DNA of 64,000 nt. Source: Synchiropus splendidus. Its lineage: Eukaryota; Chordata; Actinopteri; Syngnathiformes; Callionymidae. The notes beneath the pieces were generated by a model that saw nothing but the letters and a program-made list of their open reading frames with translations, searched no databases and was not told the origin of the DNA. Position numbers and translations under genes: made by a program. This document shows positions 40,901-52,828 of this stretch, in pieces (within the stretch, counting starts at the first letter, position 1; every line of letters starts with the position of its first letter). The stretch is taken from the NCBI RefSeq assembly GCF_027744825.2, contig NC_071334.1, forward strand, positions 38,851,437 to 38,915,436, in the 5' to 3' direction.

Positions 40901-41736
40901 AGTTATGGCACAATGCGTAAAAACGCTTTTCAGCCTGAGATAAGGTGGGTTTCGGAACGCCAAACATAAAAGTGTTAATAACTTTCGAAAAACACTTCAG
41001 ACAGCTTAGATTTGATGTGCAACTACTAGAAAGACCCTTTCTGCTATAGTGGGAGGTTAAAATTTCATGTTCTGAAGCTTCCCTGAAAAGTTATGGCACA
41101 ATGCACAAAAACGCTTTTCAGCCTGAGATAAGGTGGGTTTCGGAACGCCAAACATAAAAGTGTTAATAACTTTCGAAAAACACTTCAGACAGCTTAGATT
41201 TGATGTCCAACTACTAGAAAGACCCTTTCTGCTATAGTGGGAGGCTAAAATTTCATATTCTGAAGCTTCCCTGAAAAGTTATGGCACAATGCACAAAAAC
41301 GCTTTTCAGCCTGAGATAAGGTGGGTTTCGGAACGCCAAACATAAAAGTGTTAATAACTTTCGAAAAACACTTCAGACAGCTAATATTTGATGTACAACT
41401 ACTAGAAAGACCCTTTCTGCTATAGTGGGAGGTTAAAATTTCATGTTCTGAAGCTTCCCTGAAAAGTTATGGCACAATGCACAAAAACGCTTTTCAGCCT
41501 GAGATAAGGTGGGTTTCGGAACGCCAAACATAAAAGTGTTGATAACTTTCAAAAAACACTTCAGACAGCTTAGATTTGATGTGCAACTACTAGAAAGACC
41601 CTTTCTGCTATAGTGGGAGGTTAAAATTTCATGTTCTGAAGCTACCCTGAAAAGTTATGGCACAATGCACAAAAACGCTTTTCAGCCTGAGATAAGGTGG
41701 GTTTCGGAACGCCAAACATAAAAGTGTTGATAACTT
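37977..41736. repeat. 3,760-bp higher-order repeat, copy 3
   Basis: Begins with the GAACGACC monomer (38021) and carries the full 20-monomer marker string in the same order as 27449-31208. It has the common TTCTGCTA where copy 1 has TTCTGCCA. Confidence 0.9.
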
Positions 41737-44700
41737 TCGAAAAACACTTCCGACAGCTTAGATTTGATGTGCACCTACTAGAACGACCCTTTCTGCTATA
41801 GTGGGAGGTTAAAATTTCATGTTCTGAAGCTTCCCTGAAAAGTTATGGCACAATGCGTAAAAACGCTTTTCAGCCTGAGATAAGGTGGGTTTCGGAACAC
41901 CAAACATAAAAGTGTTGATAACTTTCAAAAAACACTTCAGACAGCTTAGATTTGATGTGCAACTACTAGAAAGACCCTTTCTGCTATAGTGGGAGGTTAA
42001 AATTTCATGTTCTGAAGCTTCCCTGAAAAGTTATGGCACAATGCACAAAAACGCTTTTCAGCCTGAGATAAGGTGGGTTCCGGAACGCCAAACATAAAAG
42101 TGTTAATAACTTTCGAAAAACACTTCAGACAGCTTAGATTTGATGTGCACCTACTAGAAAGACCCTTTCTGCTATAGTGGGAGGTTAAAATTTCATTTTC
42201 TGAAGCTTCCCTGAAAAGTTATGCCACAATGCACAAAAACGCTTTTCAGCCTGAGATAAGGTGGGTTTCGGAACGCCAAACATAAAAGTGTTGATAACTT
42301 TCGAAAGACACTTCCGACAGCTTAGATTTGATGTGCACCTACTAGAAAGACCCTTTCTGCTATAGTGGGAGGTTAAAATTTCATGTTCTGAAGCTTCCCT
42401 GAAAAGTTATGGCACAATGCACAAAAACGCTTTTCAGCCTGAGATAAGGTGGGTTTCGGAACGCCAAACATAAAAGTGTTGATAACTTTCGAAAAACACT
42501 TCAGACAGCTTAGATTTGATGTGCACCTACTAGAAAGGCCCTTTCTGCTATAGTGGGAGGTTAAAATTTCATGTTCTGAAGCCTCCCTGAAAAGTTATGG
42601 CACAATGCGTAAAAACGCTTTTCTGCCTGAGATAAGGTGGGTTTCGGAACGCCAAACATAAAAGTGTTGATAACTTTCGAAAAACACTTCAGACAGCTTA
42701 GATTTGATGTGCAACTAATAGAAAGACCCTTTCTGCTATAGTGGGAGGTTAAAATTTCATGTTCTGAAGCTTCCCTGAAAAGTTATGGCACAATGCACAA
42801 AAACGCTTTTCAGCCTGAGATAAGGTGGGTTTCGGAACGCCAAACATAAAAGTGTTGATAACTTTCGAAAAACACTTCAGACAGCTTAGATTTGATGTGC
42901 ACCTACTAGAAAGACCCTTTCTGCTATAGTGGGAGGTTAAAATTTCATGTTCTGAAGCTTCCCTGAAAAGTTATGCCACAATGCACAAAAATGCTTTTCA
43001 GCCAGAGATAAGGTGGGTTTCGGAACGCCAAAAATAAAAGTGTTGATAACTTTCGAAAAACATTTCAGACAGCTTAGATTTGATGTGCAACTACTAGAAA
43101 GACCCTTTCTGCTATAGTGGGAGGTTAAAATTTCATGTTCTGAAGCTTCCCTGAAAAGTTATGGCACAATGCACAAAAACGCTTTTCAGCCTGAGATAAG
43201 GTGGGTTTCGGAACGCCAAACATAAAAGTGTTAATAACTTTCGAAAAACACTTCAGACAGCGAAGATTTTATATGCCACTACTAGAAAGACCCTTTCTGC
43301 TATAGTGGGAGGTTAAAATTTCATGTTCTGAAGCTTCCCTGAAAAGTTATGCCACAATGCACAAAAATGCTTTTCAGCCAGAGATAAGGTGGGTTTCGGA
43401 ACGCCAAAAATAAAAGTGTTGATAACTTTCGAAAAACATTTCAGACAGCTTAGATTTGATGTGCAACTACTAGAAAGACCCTTTCTGCTATAGTGGGAGG
43501 TTAAAATTTCATGTTCTGAAGCTTCCCTGAAAAGTTATGGCACAATGCACATAAACGCTTTTCAGCCTGAGATAAGGTGGGTTTCGGAACGCCAAACATA
43601 AAAGTGTTAATAACTTTCGAAAAACACTTCAGACAGCGAAGATTTTATATGCCACTACTAGAAAGACCCTTTCTGCTATAGTGGGAGGTTAAAATTTCAT
43701 GTTCTGAAGCTTCCCTGAAAAGTTATGGCACAATGCACAAAAACGCTTTTCAGCCTGAGATAAGGTGGGTTTCGGAACGCCAAACATAAAAGTGTTGATA
43801 ACTTTCGAAAAACACTTCAGACAGCTTAGATTAGATGTGCAACTACTAGAAAGACCCTTTCTGCTATAGTGGGAGGTTAAAATTTCATGTTCTGAAGCTT
43901 CCCTGAAAAGTTATGGCACAATGCACAAAAACGCTTTTCAGCCTGAGATAAGGTGGGTTTCGGAACGCCAAACATAAAAGTGTTGATAACTTTCGAAAAA
44001 CACTTCAGACAGCTTAGATTTGATGTGCACCTACTAGAAAGGCCCTTTCTGCTATAGTGGGAGGTTAAAATTTCATGTTCTGAAGCTTCCCTGAAAAGTT
44101 ATGGCACAATGCGTAAAAACGCTTTTCAGCCTGAGATAAGGTGGGTTTCGGAACGCCAAACATAAAAGTGTTAATAACTTTCGAAAAACACTTCAGACAG
44201 CTTAGATTTGATGTGCAACTACTAGAAAGACCCTTTCTGCTATAGTGGGAGGTTAAAATTTCATGTTCTGAAGCTTCCCTGAAAAGTTATGGCACAATGC
44301 ACAAAAACGCTTTTCAGCCTGAGATAAGGTGGGTTTCGGAACGCCAAACATAAAAGTGTTGATAACTTTCGAAAAACACTTCAGACAGCTTAGATTAGAT
44401 GTGCAACTACTAGAAAGACCCTTTCTGCTATAGTGGGAGGTTAAAATTTCATGTTCTGAAGCTTCCCTGAAAAGTTATGGCACAATGCACAAAAACGCTT
44501 TTCAGCCTGAGATAAGGTGGGTTTCGGAACGCCAAACATAAAAGTGTTGATAACTTTCGAAAAACACTTCAGACAGCTTAGATTTGATGTGCAACTACTA
44601 GAAAGGCCCTTTCTGCTATAGTGGGAGGTTAAAATTTCAAGTTCTGAAGCTTCCCTGAAAAGTTATGGCACAATGCGTAAAAACGCTTTTCAGCCTGAGA

Positions 44701-45496
44701 TAAGGTGGGTTTCGGAACGCCAAACATAAAAGTGTTAATAACTTTCGAAAAACACTTCAGACAGCTTAGATTTGATGTGCAACTACTAGAAAGACCCTTT
44801 CTGCTATAGTGGGAGGTTAAAATTTCATGTTCTGAAGCTTCCCTGAAAAGTTATGGCACAATGCACAAAAACGCTTTTCAGCCTGAGATAAGGTGGGTTT
44901 CGGAACGCCAAACATAAAAGTGTTAATAACTTTCGAAAAACACTTCAGACAGCTTAGATTTGATGTCCAACTACTAGAAAGACCCTTTCTGCTATAGTGG
45001 GAGGCTAAAATTTCATATTCTGAAGCTTCCCTGAAAAGTTATGGCACAATGCACAAAAACGCTTTTCAGCCTGAGATAAGGTGGGTTTCGGAACGCCAAA
45101 CATAAAAGTGTTAATAACTTTCGAAAAACACTTCAGACAGCTAATATTTGATGTACAACTACTAGAAAGACCCTTTCTGCTATAGTGGGAGGTTAAAATT
45201 TCATGTTCTGAAGCTTCCCTGAAAAGTTATGGCACAATGCACAAAAACGCTTTTCAGCCTGAGATAAGGTGGGTTTCGGAACGCCAAACATAAAAGTGTT
45301 GATAACTTTCAAAAAACACTTCAGACAGCTTAGATTTGATGTGCAACTACTAGAAAGACCCTTTCTGCTATAGTGGGAGGTTAAAATTTCATGTTCTGAA
45401 GCTACCCTGAAAAGTTATGGCACAATGCACAAAAACGCTTTTCAGCCTGAGATAAGGTGGGTTTCGGAACGCCAAACATAAAAGTGTTGATAACTT
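41737..45496. repeat. 3,760-bp higher-order repeat, copy 4
   Basis: Begins with the GAACGACC monomer (41781), 20 monomers after copy 3. The only private change I noticed is TTCTGCCTG for TTCAGCCTG near 42620. Confidence 0.9.
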
Positions 45497-47564
45497 TCGA
45501 AAAACACTTCAGACAGCTTAGATTTGATGTGTACCTACTAGAAAGGCCCTTTCTGCTATAGTGGGAGGTTAAAATTTCATGTTCTGAAGCTTCCCTGAAA
45601 AGTTATGGCACAATGCGTAAAAACGCTTTTCAGCCTGAGATAAGGTGGGTTTCGGAACGCCAAACATAAAAGTGTTGATAACTTACGAAAAACACTTCCG
45701 ACAGCTTAGATTTGATGTGCACCTACTAGAAAGACCCTTTCTGCTATAGTGGGAGGTTAAAATTTCATGTTCTGAAGCTTCCCTGAAAAGTTATGGCACA
45801 ATGCACAAAAACGCTTTTCAGCCTGAGATAAGGTGGGTTTCGGAACGCCAAACATAAAAGTGTTGATAACTTTCGAAAAACACTTCAGACAGCTTAGATT
45901 TGATGTGCACCTACTAGAAAGGCCCTTTCTGCTATAGTGGGAGGTTAAAATTTCATGTTCTGAAGCCTCCCTGAAAAGTTATGGCACAATGCGTAAAAAC
46001 GCTTTTCAGCCTGAGATAAGGTGGGTTTCGGTACGCCAAACATAAAAGTGTTAATAACTTTCGAAAAACACTTCAGACAGCTTAGATTAGATGTGCAACT
46101 ACTAGAAAGACCCTTTATGCTATAGTGGGAGGTTAAAATTTCATGTTCTGAAGCTTCCCTGAAAAGTTATGGCACAATGCGTAAAAACGCTTTTCAGCCT
46201 GAGATAAGGTGGGTTTCGGAACGCCAAACATAAAAGTGTTAATGACTATCGAAAAACACTTCAGACAGCTAAGATTTTATGTGCAACTACTAGAAAGACC
46301 CTTTATGCTATAGTGGGAGGTTAAAATTTCATGTTCTGAAGCTTCCCTGAAAAGTTATGGCACAATGCACAAAAACGATTTTCAGCCTGAGATAAGGTGG
46401 GTTTCGGAACGCCAAACATAAAAGTGTTAATAACTTTCGAAAAACACTTCAGACAGCTTAGATTTGATGTGCACCTACTAGAAAGACCCTTTCTGCTATA
46501 GTGGGAGGTTAAAATTTCATGTTCTGAAGCTTCCCTGAAAAGTTATGGCACAATGCACAAAAAGGCTTTTCAGCCTGAGATAAGGTGGGTTTCGGAACGC
46601 CAAACATAAAAGTGTTGATAACTTTCGAAAAACACTTCAGACAGCTTAGATTTGATGTGCACCTACTAGAAAGGCCCTTTCTGCTATAGTGGGAGGTTAA
46701 AATTTCATGTTCTGAAGCTTCCCTGAAAGGTTATGGCACAATGCGTAAAAACGCTTTTCAGCCTGAGATAAGGTGGGTTTCGGAACGCCAAACATAAAAG
46801 TGTTAATAACTTTCGAAAAACACTTCAGACAGCTTAGATTTGATGTGCAACTACTAGAAAGACCCTTTCTGCTATAGTGGGAGGTTAAAATTTCATGTTC
46901 TGAAGCTTCCCTGAAAAGTTATGGCACAATGCACAAAAACGCTTTTCAGCCTGAGATAAGGTGGGTTTCGGAACGCCAAACATAAAAGTGTTAATAACTT
47001 TCGAAAAACACTTCAGACAGCTTAGATTTGATGTGCACCTACAAGAAAGGCCCTTTCTGCTATAGTGGGAGGTTAAAATTTCATGTTCTGAAGCTTCCCT
47101 GAAAAGTTATGGCACAATGCGTAAAAACGCTTTTCAGCCTGAGATAAGGTGGGTTTCGGAACGCCAAACATAAAAGTGTTGATAACTTTCGAAAAACACT
47201 TCAGACAGCTTAGATTTGATGTGCAACTACTAGAAAGACCCTTTCTGCTATAGTGGGAGGTTAAAATTTCATGTTCTGAAGCTTCCCTGAAAAGTTATGG
47301 CACAATGCACAAAAACGCTTTTCAGCCTGAGATAAGGTGGGTTTCGGAACGCCAAACATAAAAGTGTTGATAACTTTCGAAAAACACTTCAGACAGCTTA
47401 GATTTGATGTGCACCTACTAGAAAGACCCTTTCTGCTATAGTGGGAGGTTAAAATTTCATGTTCTGAAGCTTCCATGAAAAGTTATGCCACAATGCACAA
47501 AAATGCTTTTCAGCCAGAGATAAGGTGGGTTTCGGAACGCCAAACATAAAAGTGTTGATAACTT

Positions 47565-50500
47565 TCAAAAAACACTTCAGACAGCTTAGATTTGATGTGC
47601 AACTACTAGAAAGACCCTTTCTGCTATAGTGGGAGGTTAAAATTTCATGTTCTGAAGCTTCCCTGAAAAGTTATGGCACAATGCACAAAAACGCTTTTCA
47701 GCCTGAGATAAGGTGGGTTTCGGAACGCCAAACATAAAAGTGTTGATAACTTTCGAAAAACACTTCAGACAGCTTAGATTTGATGTGTACCTACTAGAAA
47801 GGCCCTTTCTGCTATAGTGGGAGGTTAAAATTTCATGTTCTGAAGCTTCCCTGAAAAGTTATGGCACAATGCGTAAAAACGCTTTTCAGCCTGAGATAAG
47901 GTGGGTTTCGGAACGCCAAACATAAAAGTGTTGATAACTTACGAAAAACACTTCCGACAGCTTAGATTTGATGTGCACCTACTAGAAAGACCCTTTCTGC
48001 TATAGTGGGAGGTTAAAATTTCATGTTCTGAAGCTTCCCTGAAAAGTTATGGCACAATGCACAAAAACGCTTTTCAGCCTGAGATAAGGTGGGTTTCGGA
48101 ACGCCAAACATAAAAGTGTTGATAACTTTCGAAAAACACTTCAGACAGCTTAGATTTGATGTGCACCTACTAGAAAGGCCCTTTCTGCTATAGTGGGAGG
48201 TTAAAATTTCATGTTCTGAAGCCTCCCTGAAAAGTTATGGCACAATGCGTAAAAACGCTTTTCAGCCTGAGATAAGGTGGGTTTCGGTACGCCAAACATA
48301 AAAGTGTTAATAACTTTCGAAAAACACTTCAGACAGCTTAGATTAGATGTGCAACTACTAGAAAGACCCTTTATGCTATAGTGGGAGGTTAAAATTTCAT
48401 GTTCTGAAGCTTCCCTGAAAAGTTATGGCACAATGCACAAAAAGGCTTTTCAGCCTGAGATAAGGTGGGTTTCGGAACGCCAAACATAAAAGTGTTGATA
48501 ACTTTCGAAAAACACTTCAGACAGCTTAGATTTGATGTGCACCTACTAGAAAGGCCCTTTCTGCTATAGTGGGAGGTTAAAATTTCATGTTCTGAAGCTT
48601 CCCTGAAAGGTTATGGCACAATGCGTAAAAACGCTTTTCAGCCTGAGATAAGGTGGGTTTCCGAACGCCAAACATAAAAGTGTTAATAACTTTCGAAAAA
48701 CACTTCAGACAGCTTAGATTTGATGTGCAACTACTAGAAAGACCCTTTCTGCTATAGTGGGAGGTTAAAATTTCATGTTCTGAAGCTTCCCTGAAAAGTT
48801 ATGGCACAATGCACAAAAACGCTTTTCAGCCTGAGATAAGGTGGGTTTCGGAACGCCAAACATAAAAGTGTTAATAACTTTCGAAAAACACTTCAGACAG
48901 CTTAGATTTGATGTGCACCTACTAGAAAGGCCCTTTCTGCTATAGTGGGAGGTTAAAATTTCATGTTCTGAAGCCTCCCTGAAAAGTTATGGCACAATGC
49001 GTAAAAACGCTTTTCAGCCTGAGATAAGGTGGGTTTCGGTACGCCAAACATAAAAGTGTTAATAACTTTCGAAAAACACTTCAGACAGCTTAGATTAGAT
49101 GTGCAACTACTAGAAAGACCCTTTATGCTATAGTGGGAGGTTAAAATTTCATGTTCTGAAGCTTCCCTGAAAAGTTATGGCACAATGCACAAAAAGGCTT
49201 TTCAGCCTGAGATAAGGTGGGTTTCGGAACGCCAAACATAAAAGTGTTGATAACTTTCGAAAAACACTTCAGACAGCTTAGATTTGATGTGCACCTACTA
49301 GAAAGGCCCTTTCTGCTATAGTGGGAGGTTAAAATTTCATGTTCTGAAGCTTCCCTGAAAAGTTATGGCACAATGCGTAAAAACGCTTTTCAGCCTGAGA
49401 TAAGGTGGGTTTCGGAACGCCAAACATAAAAGTGTTGATAACTTTCGAAAAACACTTCAGACAGCTTAGATTTGATGTGCACCTACTAGAAAGGCCCTTT
49501 CTGCTATAGTGGGAGGTTAAAATTTCATGTTCTGAAGCTTCCCTGAAAAGTTATGGCACAATGCGTAAAAACGCTTTTCAGCCTGAGATAAGGTGGGTTT
49601 CGGAACGCCAAACATAAAAGTGTTAATAACTTTCGAAAAACACTTCAGACAGCTTAGATTTGATGTGCAACTACTAGAAAGACCCTTTCTGCTATAGTGG
49701 GAGGTTAAAATTTCATGTTCTGAAGCTTCCCTGAAAAGTTATGGCACAATGCACAAAAACGCTTTTCAGCCTGAGATAAGGTGGGTTTCGGAACGCCAAA
49801 CATAAAAGTGTTAATAACTTTCGAAAAACACTTCAGACAGCTTAGATTTGATGTGCACCTACAAGAAAGGCCCTTTCTGCTATAGTGGGAGGTTAAAATT
49901 TCATGTTCTGAAGCTTCCCTGAAAAGTTATGGCACAATGCGTAAAAACGCTTTTCAGCCTGAGATAAGGTGGGTTTCGGAACGCCAAACATAAAAGTGTT
50001 AATAACTTTCGAAAAACACTTCAGACAGCTTAGATTTGATGTGCAACTACTAGAAAGACCCTTTCTGCTATAGTGGGAGGTTAAAATTTCATGTTCTGAA
50101 GCTTCCCTGAAAAGTTATGGCACAATGCACAAAAACGCTTTTCAGCCTGAGATAAGGTGGGTTTCGGAACGCCAAACATAAAAGTGTTAATAACTTTCGA
50201 AAAACACTTCAGACAGCTTAGATTTGATGTCCAACTACTAGAAAGACCCTTTCTGCTATAGTGGGAGGCTAAAATTTCATATTCTGAAGCTTCCCTGAAA
50301 AGTTATGGCACAATGCACAAAAACGCTTTTCAGCCTGAGATAAGGTGGGTTTCGGAACGCCAAACATAAAAGTGTTAATAACTTTCGAAAAACACTTCAG
50401 ACAGCTAATATTTGATGTACAACTACTAGAAAGACCCTTTCTGCTATAGTGGGAGGTTAAAATTTCATGTTCTGAAGCTTCCCTGAAAAGTTATGGCACA

Positions 50501-52828
50501 ATGCACAAAAACGCTTTTCAGCCTGAGATAAGGTGGGTTTCGGAACGCCAAACATAAAAGTGTTGATAACTTTCAAAAAACACTTCAGACAGCTTAGATT
50601 TGATGTGCAACTACTAGAAAGACCCTTTCTGCTATAGTGGGAGGTTAAAATTTCATGTTCTGAAGCTACCCTGAAAAGTTATGGCACAATGCACAAAAAC
50701 GCTTTTCAGCCTGAGATAAGGTGGGTTTCGGAACGCCAAACATAAAAGTGTTGATAACTTTCGAAAAACACTTCAGACAGCTTAGATTTGATGTGTACCT
50801 ACTAGAAAGGCCCTTTCTGCTATAGTGGGAGGTTAAAATTTCATGTTCTGAAGCTTCCCTGAAAAGTTATGGCACAATGCGTAAAAACGCTTTTCAGCCT
50901 GAGATAAGGTGGGTTTCGGAACGCCAAACATAAAAGTGTTGATAACTTACGAAAAACACTTCCGACAGCTTAGATTTGATGTGCACCTACTAGAAAGACC
51001 CTTTCTGCTATAGTGGGAGGTTAAAATTTCATGTTCTGAAGCTTCCCTGAAAAGTTATGGCACAATGCACAAAAACGCTTTTCAGCCTGAGATAAGGTGG
51101 GTTTCGGAACGCCAAACATAAAAGTGTTGATAACTTTCGAAAAACACTTCAGACAGCTTAGATTTGATGTGCACCTACTAGAAAGGCCCTTTCTGCTATA
51201 GTGGGAGGTTAAAATTTCATGTTCTGAAGCCTCCCTGAAAAGTTATGGCACAATGCGTAAAAACGCTTTTCAGCCTGAGATAAGGTGGGTTTCGGTACGC
51301 CAAACATAAAAGTGTTAATAACTTTCGAAAAACACTTCAGACAGCTTAGATTAGATGTGCAACTACTAGAAAGACCCTTTATGCTATAGTGGGAGGTTAA
51401 AATTTCATGTTCTGAAGCTTCCCTGAAAAGTTATGGCACAATGCGTAAAAACGCTTTTCAGCCTGAGATAAGGTGGGTTTCGGAACGCCAAACATAAAAG
51501 TGTTAATGACTATCGAAAAACACTTCAGACAGCTAAGATTTTATGTGCAACTACTAGAAAGACCCTTTATGCTATAGTGGGAGGTTAAAATTTCATGTTC
51601 TGAAGCTTCCCTGAAAAGTTATGGCACAATGCACAAAAACGATTTTCAGCCTGAGATAAGGTGGGTTTCGGAACGCCAAACATAAAAGTGTTAATAACTT
51701 TCGAAAAACACTTCAGACAGCTTAGATTTGATGTGCACCTACTAGAAAGACCCTTTCTGCTATAGTGGGAGGTTAAAATTTCATGTTCTGAAGCTTCCCT
51801 GAAAAGTTATGGCACAATGCACAAAAAGGCTTTTCAGCCTGAGATAAGGTGGGTTTCGGAACGCCAAACATAAAAGTGTTGATAACTTTCGAAAAACACT
51901 TCAGACAGCTTAGATTTGATGTGCACCTACTAGAAAGGCCCTTTCTGCTATAGTGGGAGGTTAAAATTTCATGTTCTGAAGCTTCCCTGAAAGGTTATGG
52001 CACAATGCGTAAAAACGCTTTTCAGCCTGAGATAAGGTGGGTTTCGGAACGCCAAACATAAAAGTGTTAATAACTTTCGAAAAACACTTCAGACAGCTTA
52101 GATTTGATGTGCAACTACTAGAAAGACCCTTTCTGCTATAGTGGGAGGTTAAAATTTCATGTTCTGAAGCTTCCCTGAAAAGTTATGGCACAATGCACAA
52201 AAACGCTTTTCAGCCTGAGATAAGGTGGGTTTCGGAACGCCAAACATAAAAGTGTTAATAACTTTCGAAAAACACTTCAGACAGCTTAGATTTGATGTGC
52301 ACCTACAAGAAAGGCCCTTTCTGCTATAGTGGGAGGTTAAAATTTCATGTTCTGAAGCTTCCCTGAAAAGTTATGGCACAATGCGTAAAAACGCTTTTCA
52401 GCCTGAGATAAGGTGGGTTTCGGAACGCCAAACATAAAAGTGTTGATAACTTTCGAAAAACACTTCAGACAGCTTAGATTTGATGTGCAACTACTAGAAA
52501 GACCCTTTCTGCTATAGTGGGAGGTTAAAATTTCATGTTCTGAAGCTTCCCTGAAAAGTTATGGCACAATGCACAAAAACGCTTTTCAGCCTGAGATAAG
52601 GTGGGTTTCGGAACGCCAAACATAAAAGTGTTGATAACTTTCGAAAAACACTTCAGACAGCTTAGATTTGATGTGCACCTACTAGAAAGACCCTTTCTGC
52701 TATAGTGGGAGGTTAAAATTTCATGTTCTGAAGCTTCCATGAAAAGTTATGCCACAATGCACAAAAATGCTTTTCAGCCAGAGATAAGGTGGGTTTCGGA
52801 ACGCCAAACATAAAAGTGTTGATAACTT
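47565..52828. repeat. 28-monomer, 5,264-bp unit (monomers 254-281)
   Basis: The unit runs from a TCAAAAAACA monomer to a TTCCATG monomer. Its second part (from about 49990) copies 44726-47564 at -5,264 bp. Its first part is a shortened rewrite of the eleven-monomer tail. At monomer 258 a GATTAGATG/TTATGC monomer continues directly with AAAAAGGC, so exactly two monomers (the AATGACTATCG/TAAGATTTTATG pair) are missing. A private TTTCCGAACG change lies near 48660. Confidence 0.85.
48129..49256. repeat. 4-monomer (752-bp) duplication inside the 5.3-kb unit
   Basis: The pair GAAGCCTCC/GGTACGCC monomer followed by GATTAGATG/TTATGC/AAAAAGGC monomer occurs at 48129-48504 and again at 48881-49256, exactly four monomers apart. 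The partial second unit repeats it at 53393-53768 and 54145-54520. Confidence 0.8.

Larger units (their letters stand above)
37037..47564. repeat. 56-monomer, 10,528-bp large unit, copy 2 (monomers 198-253)
   Basis: Direct, immediately adjacent copy of 26509-37036. The junction is visible in monomer 197, where a GCCAGAGATAAGG monomer that elsewhere continues with CCAAAAAT instead has CCAAACAT. It therefore switches monomer type between about 37000 and 37015 without losing the 188-bp register. Confidence 0.9.

Noticed and set aside
26509..47564. The 10.5-kb duplication as pure assembly artefact
   Set aside because: Not excluded, but two private substitutions (near 29385 and 42620) distinguish the copies, and the same kinds of nested duplication occur throughout. 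I kept it as real and named long reads as the check.
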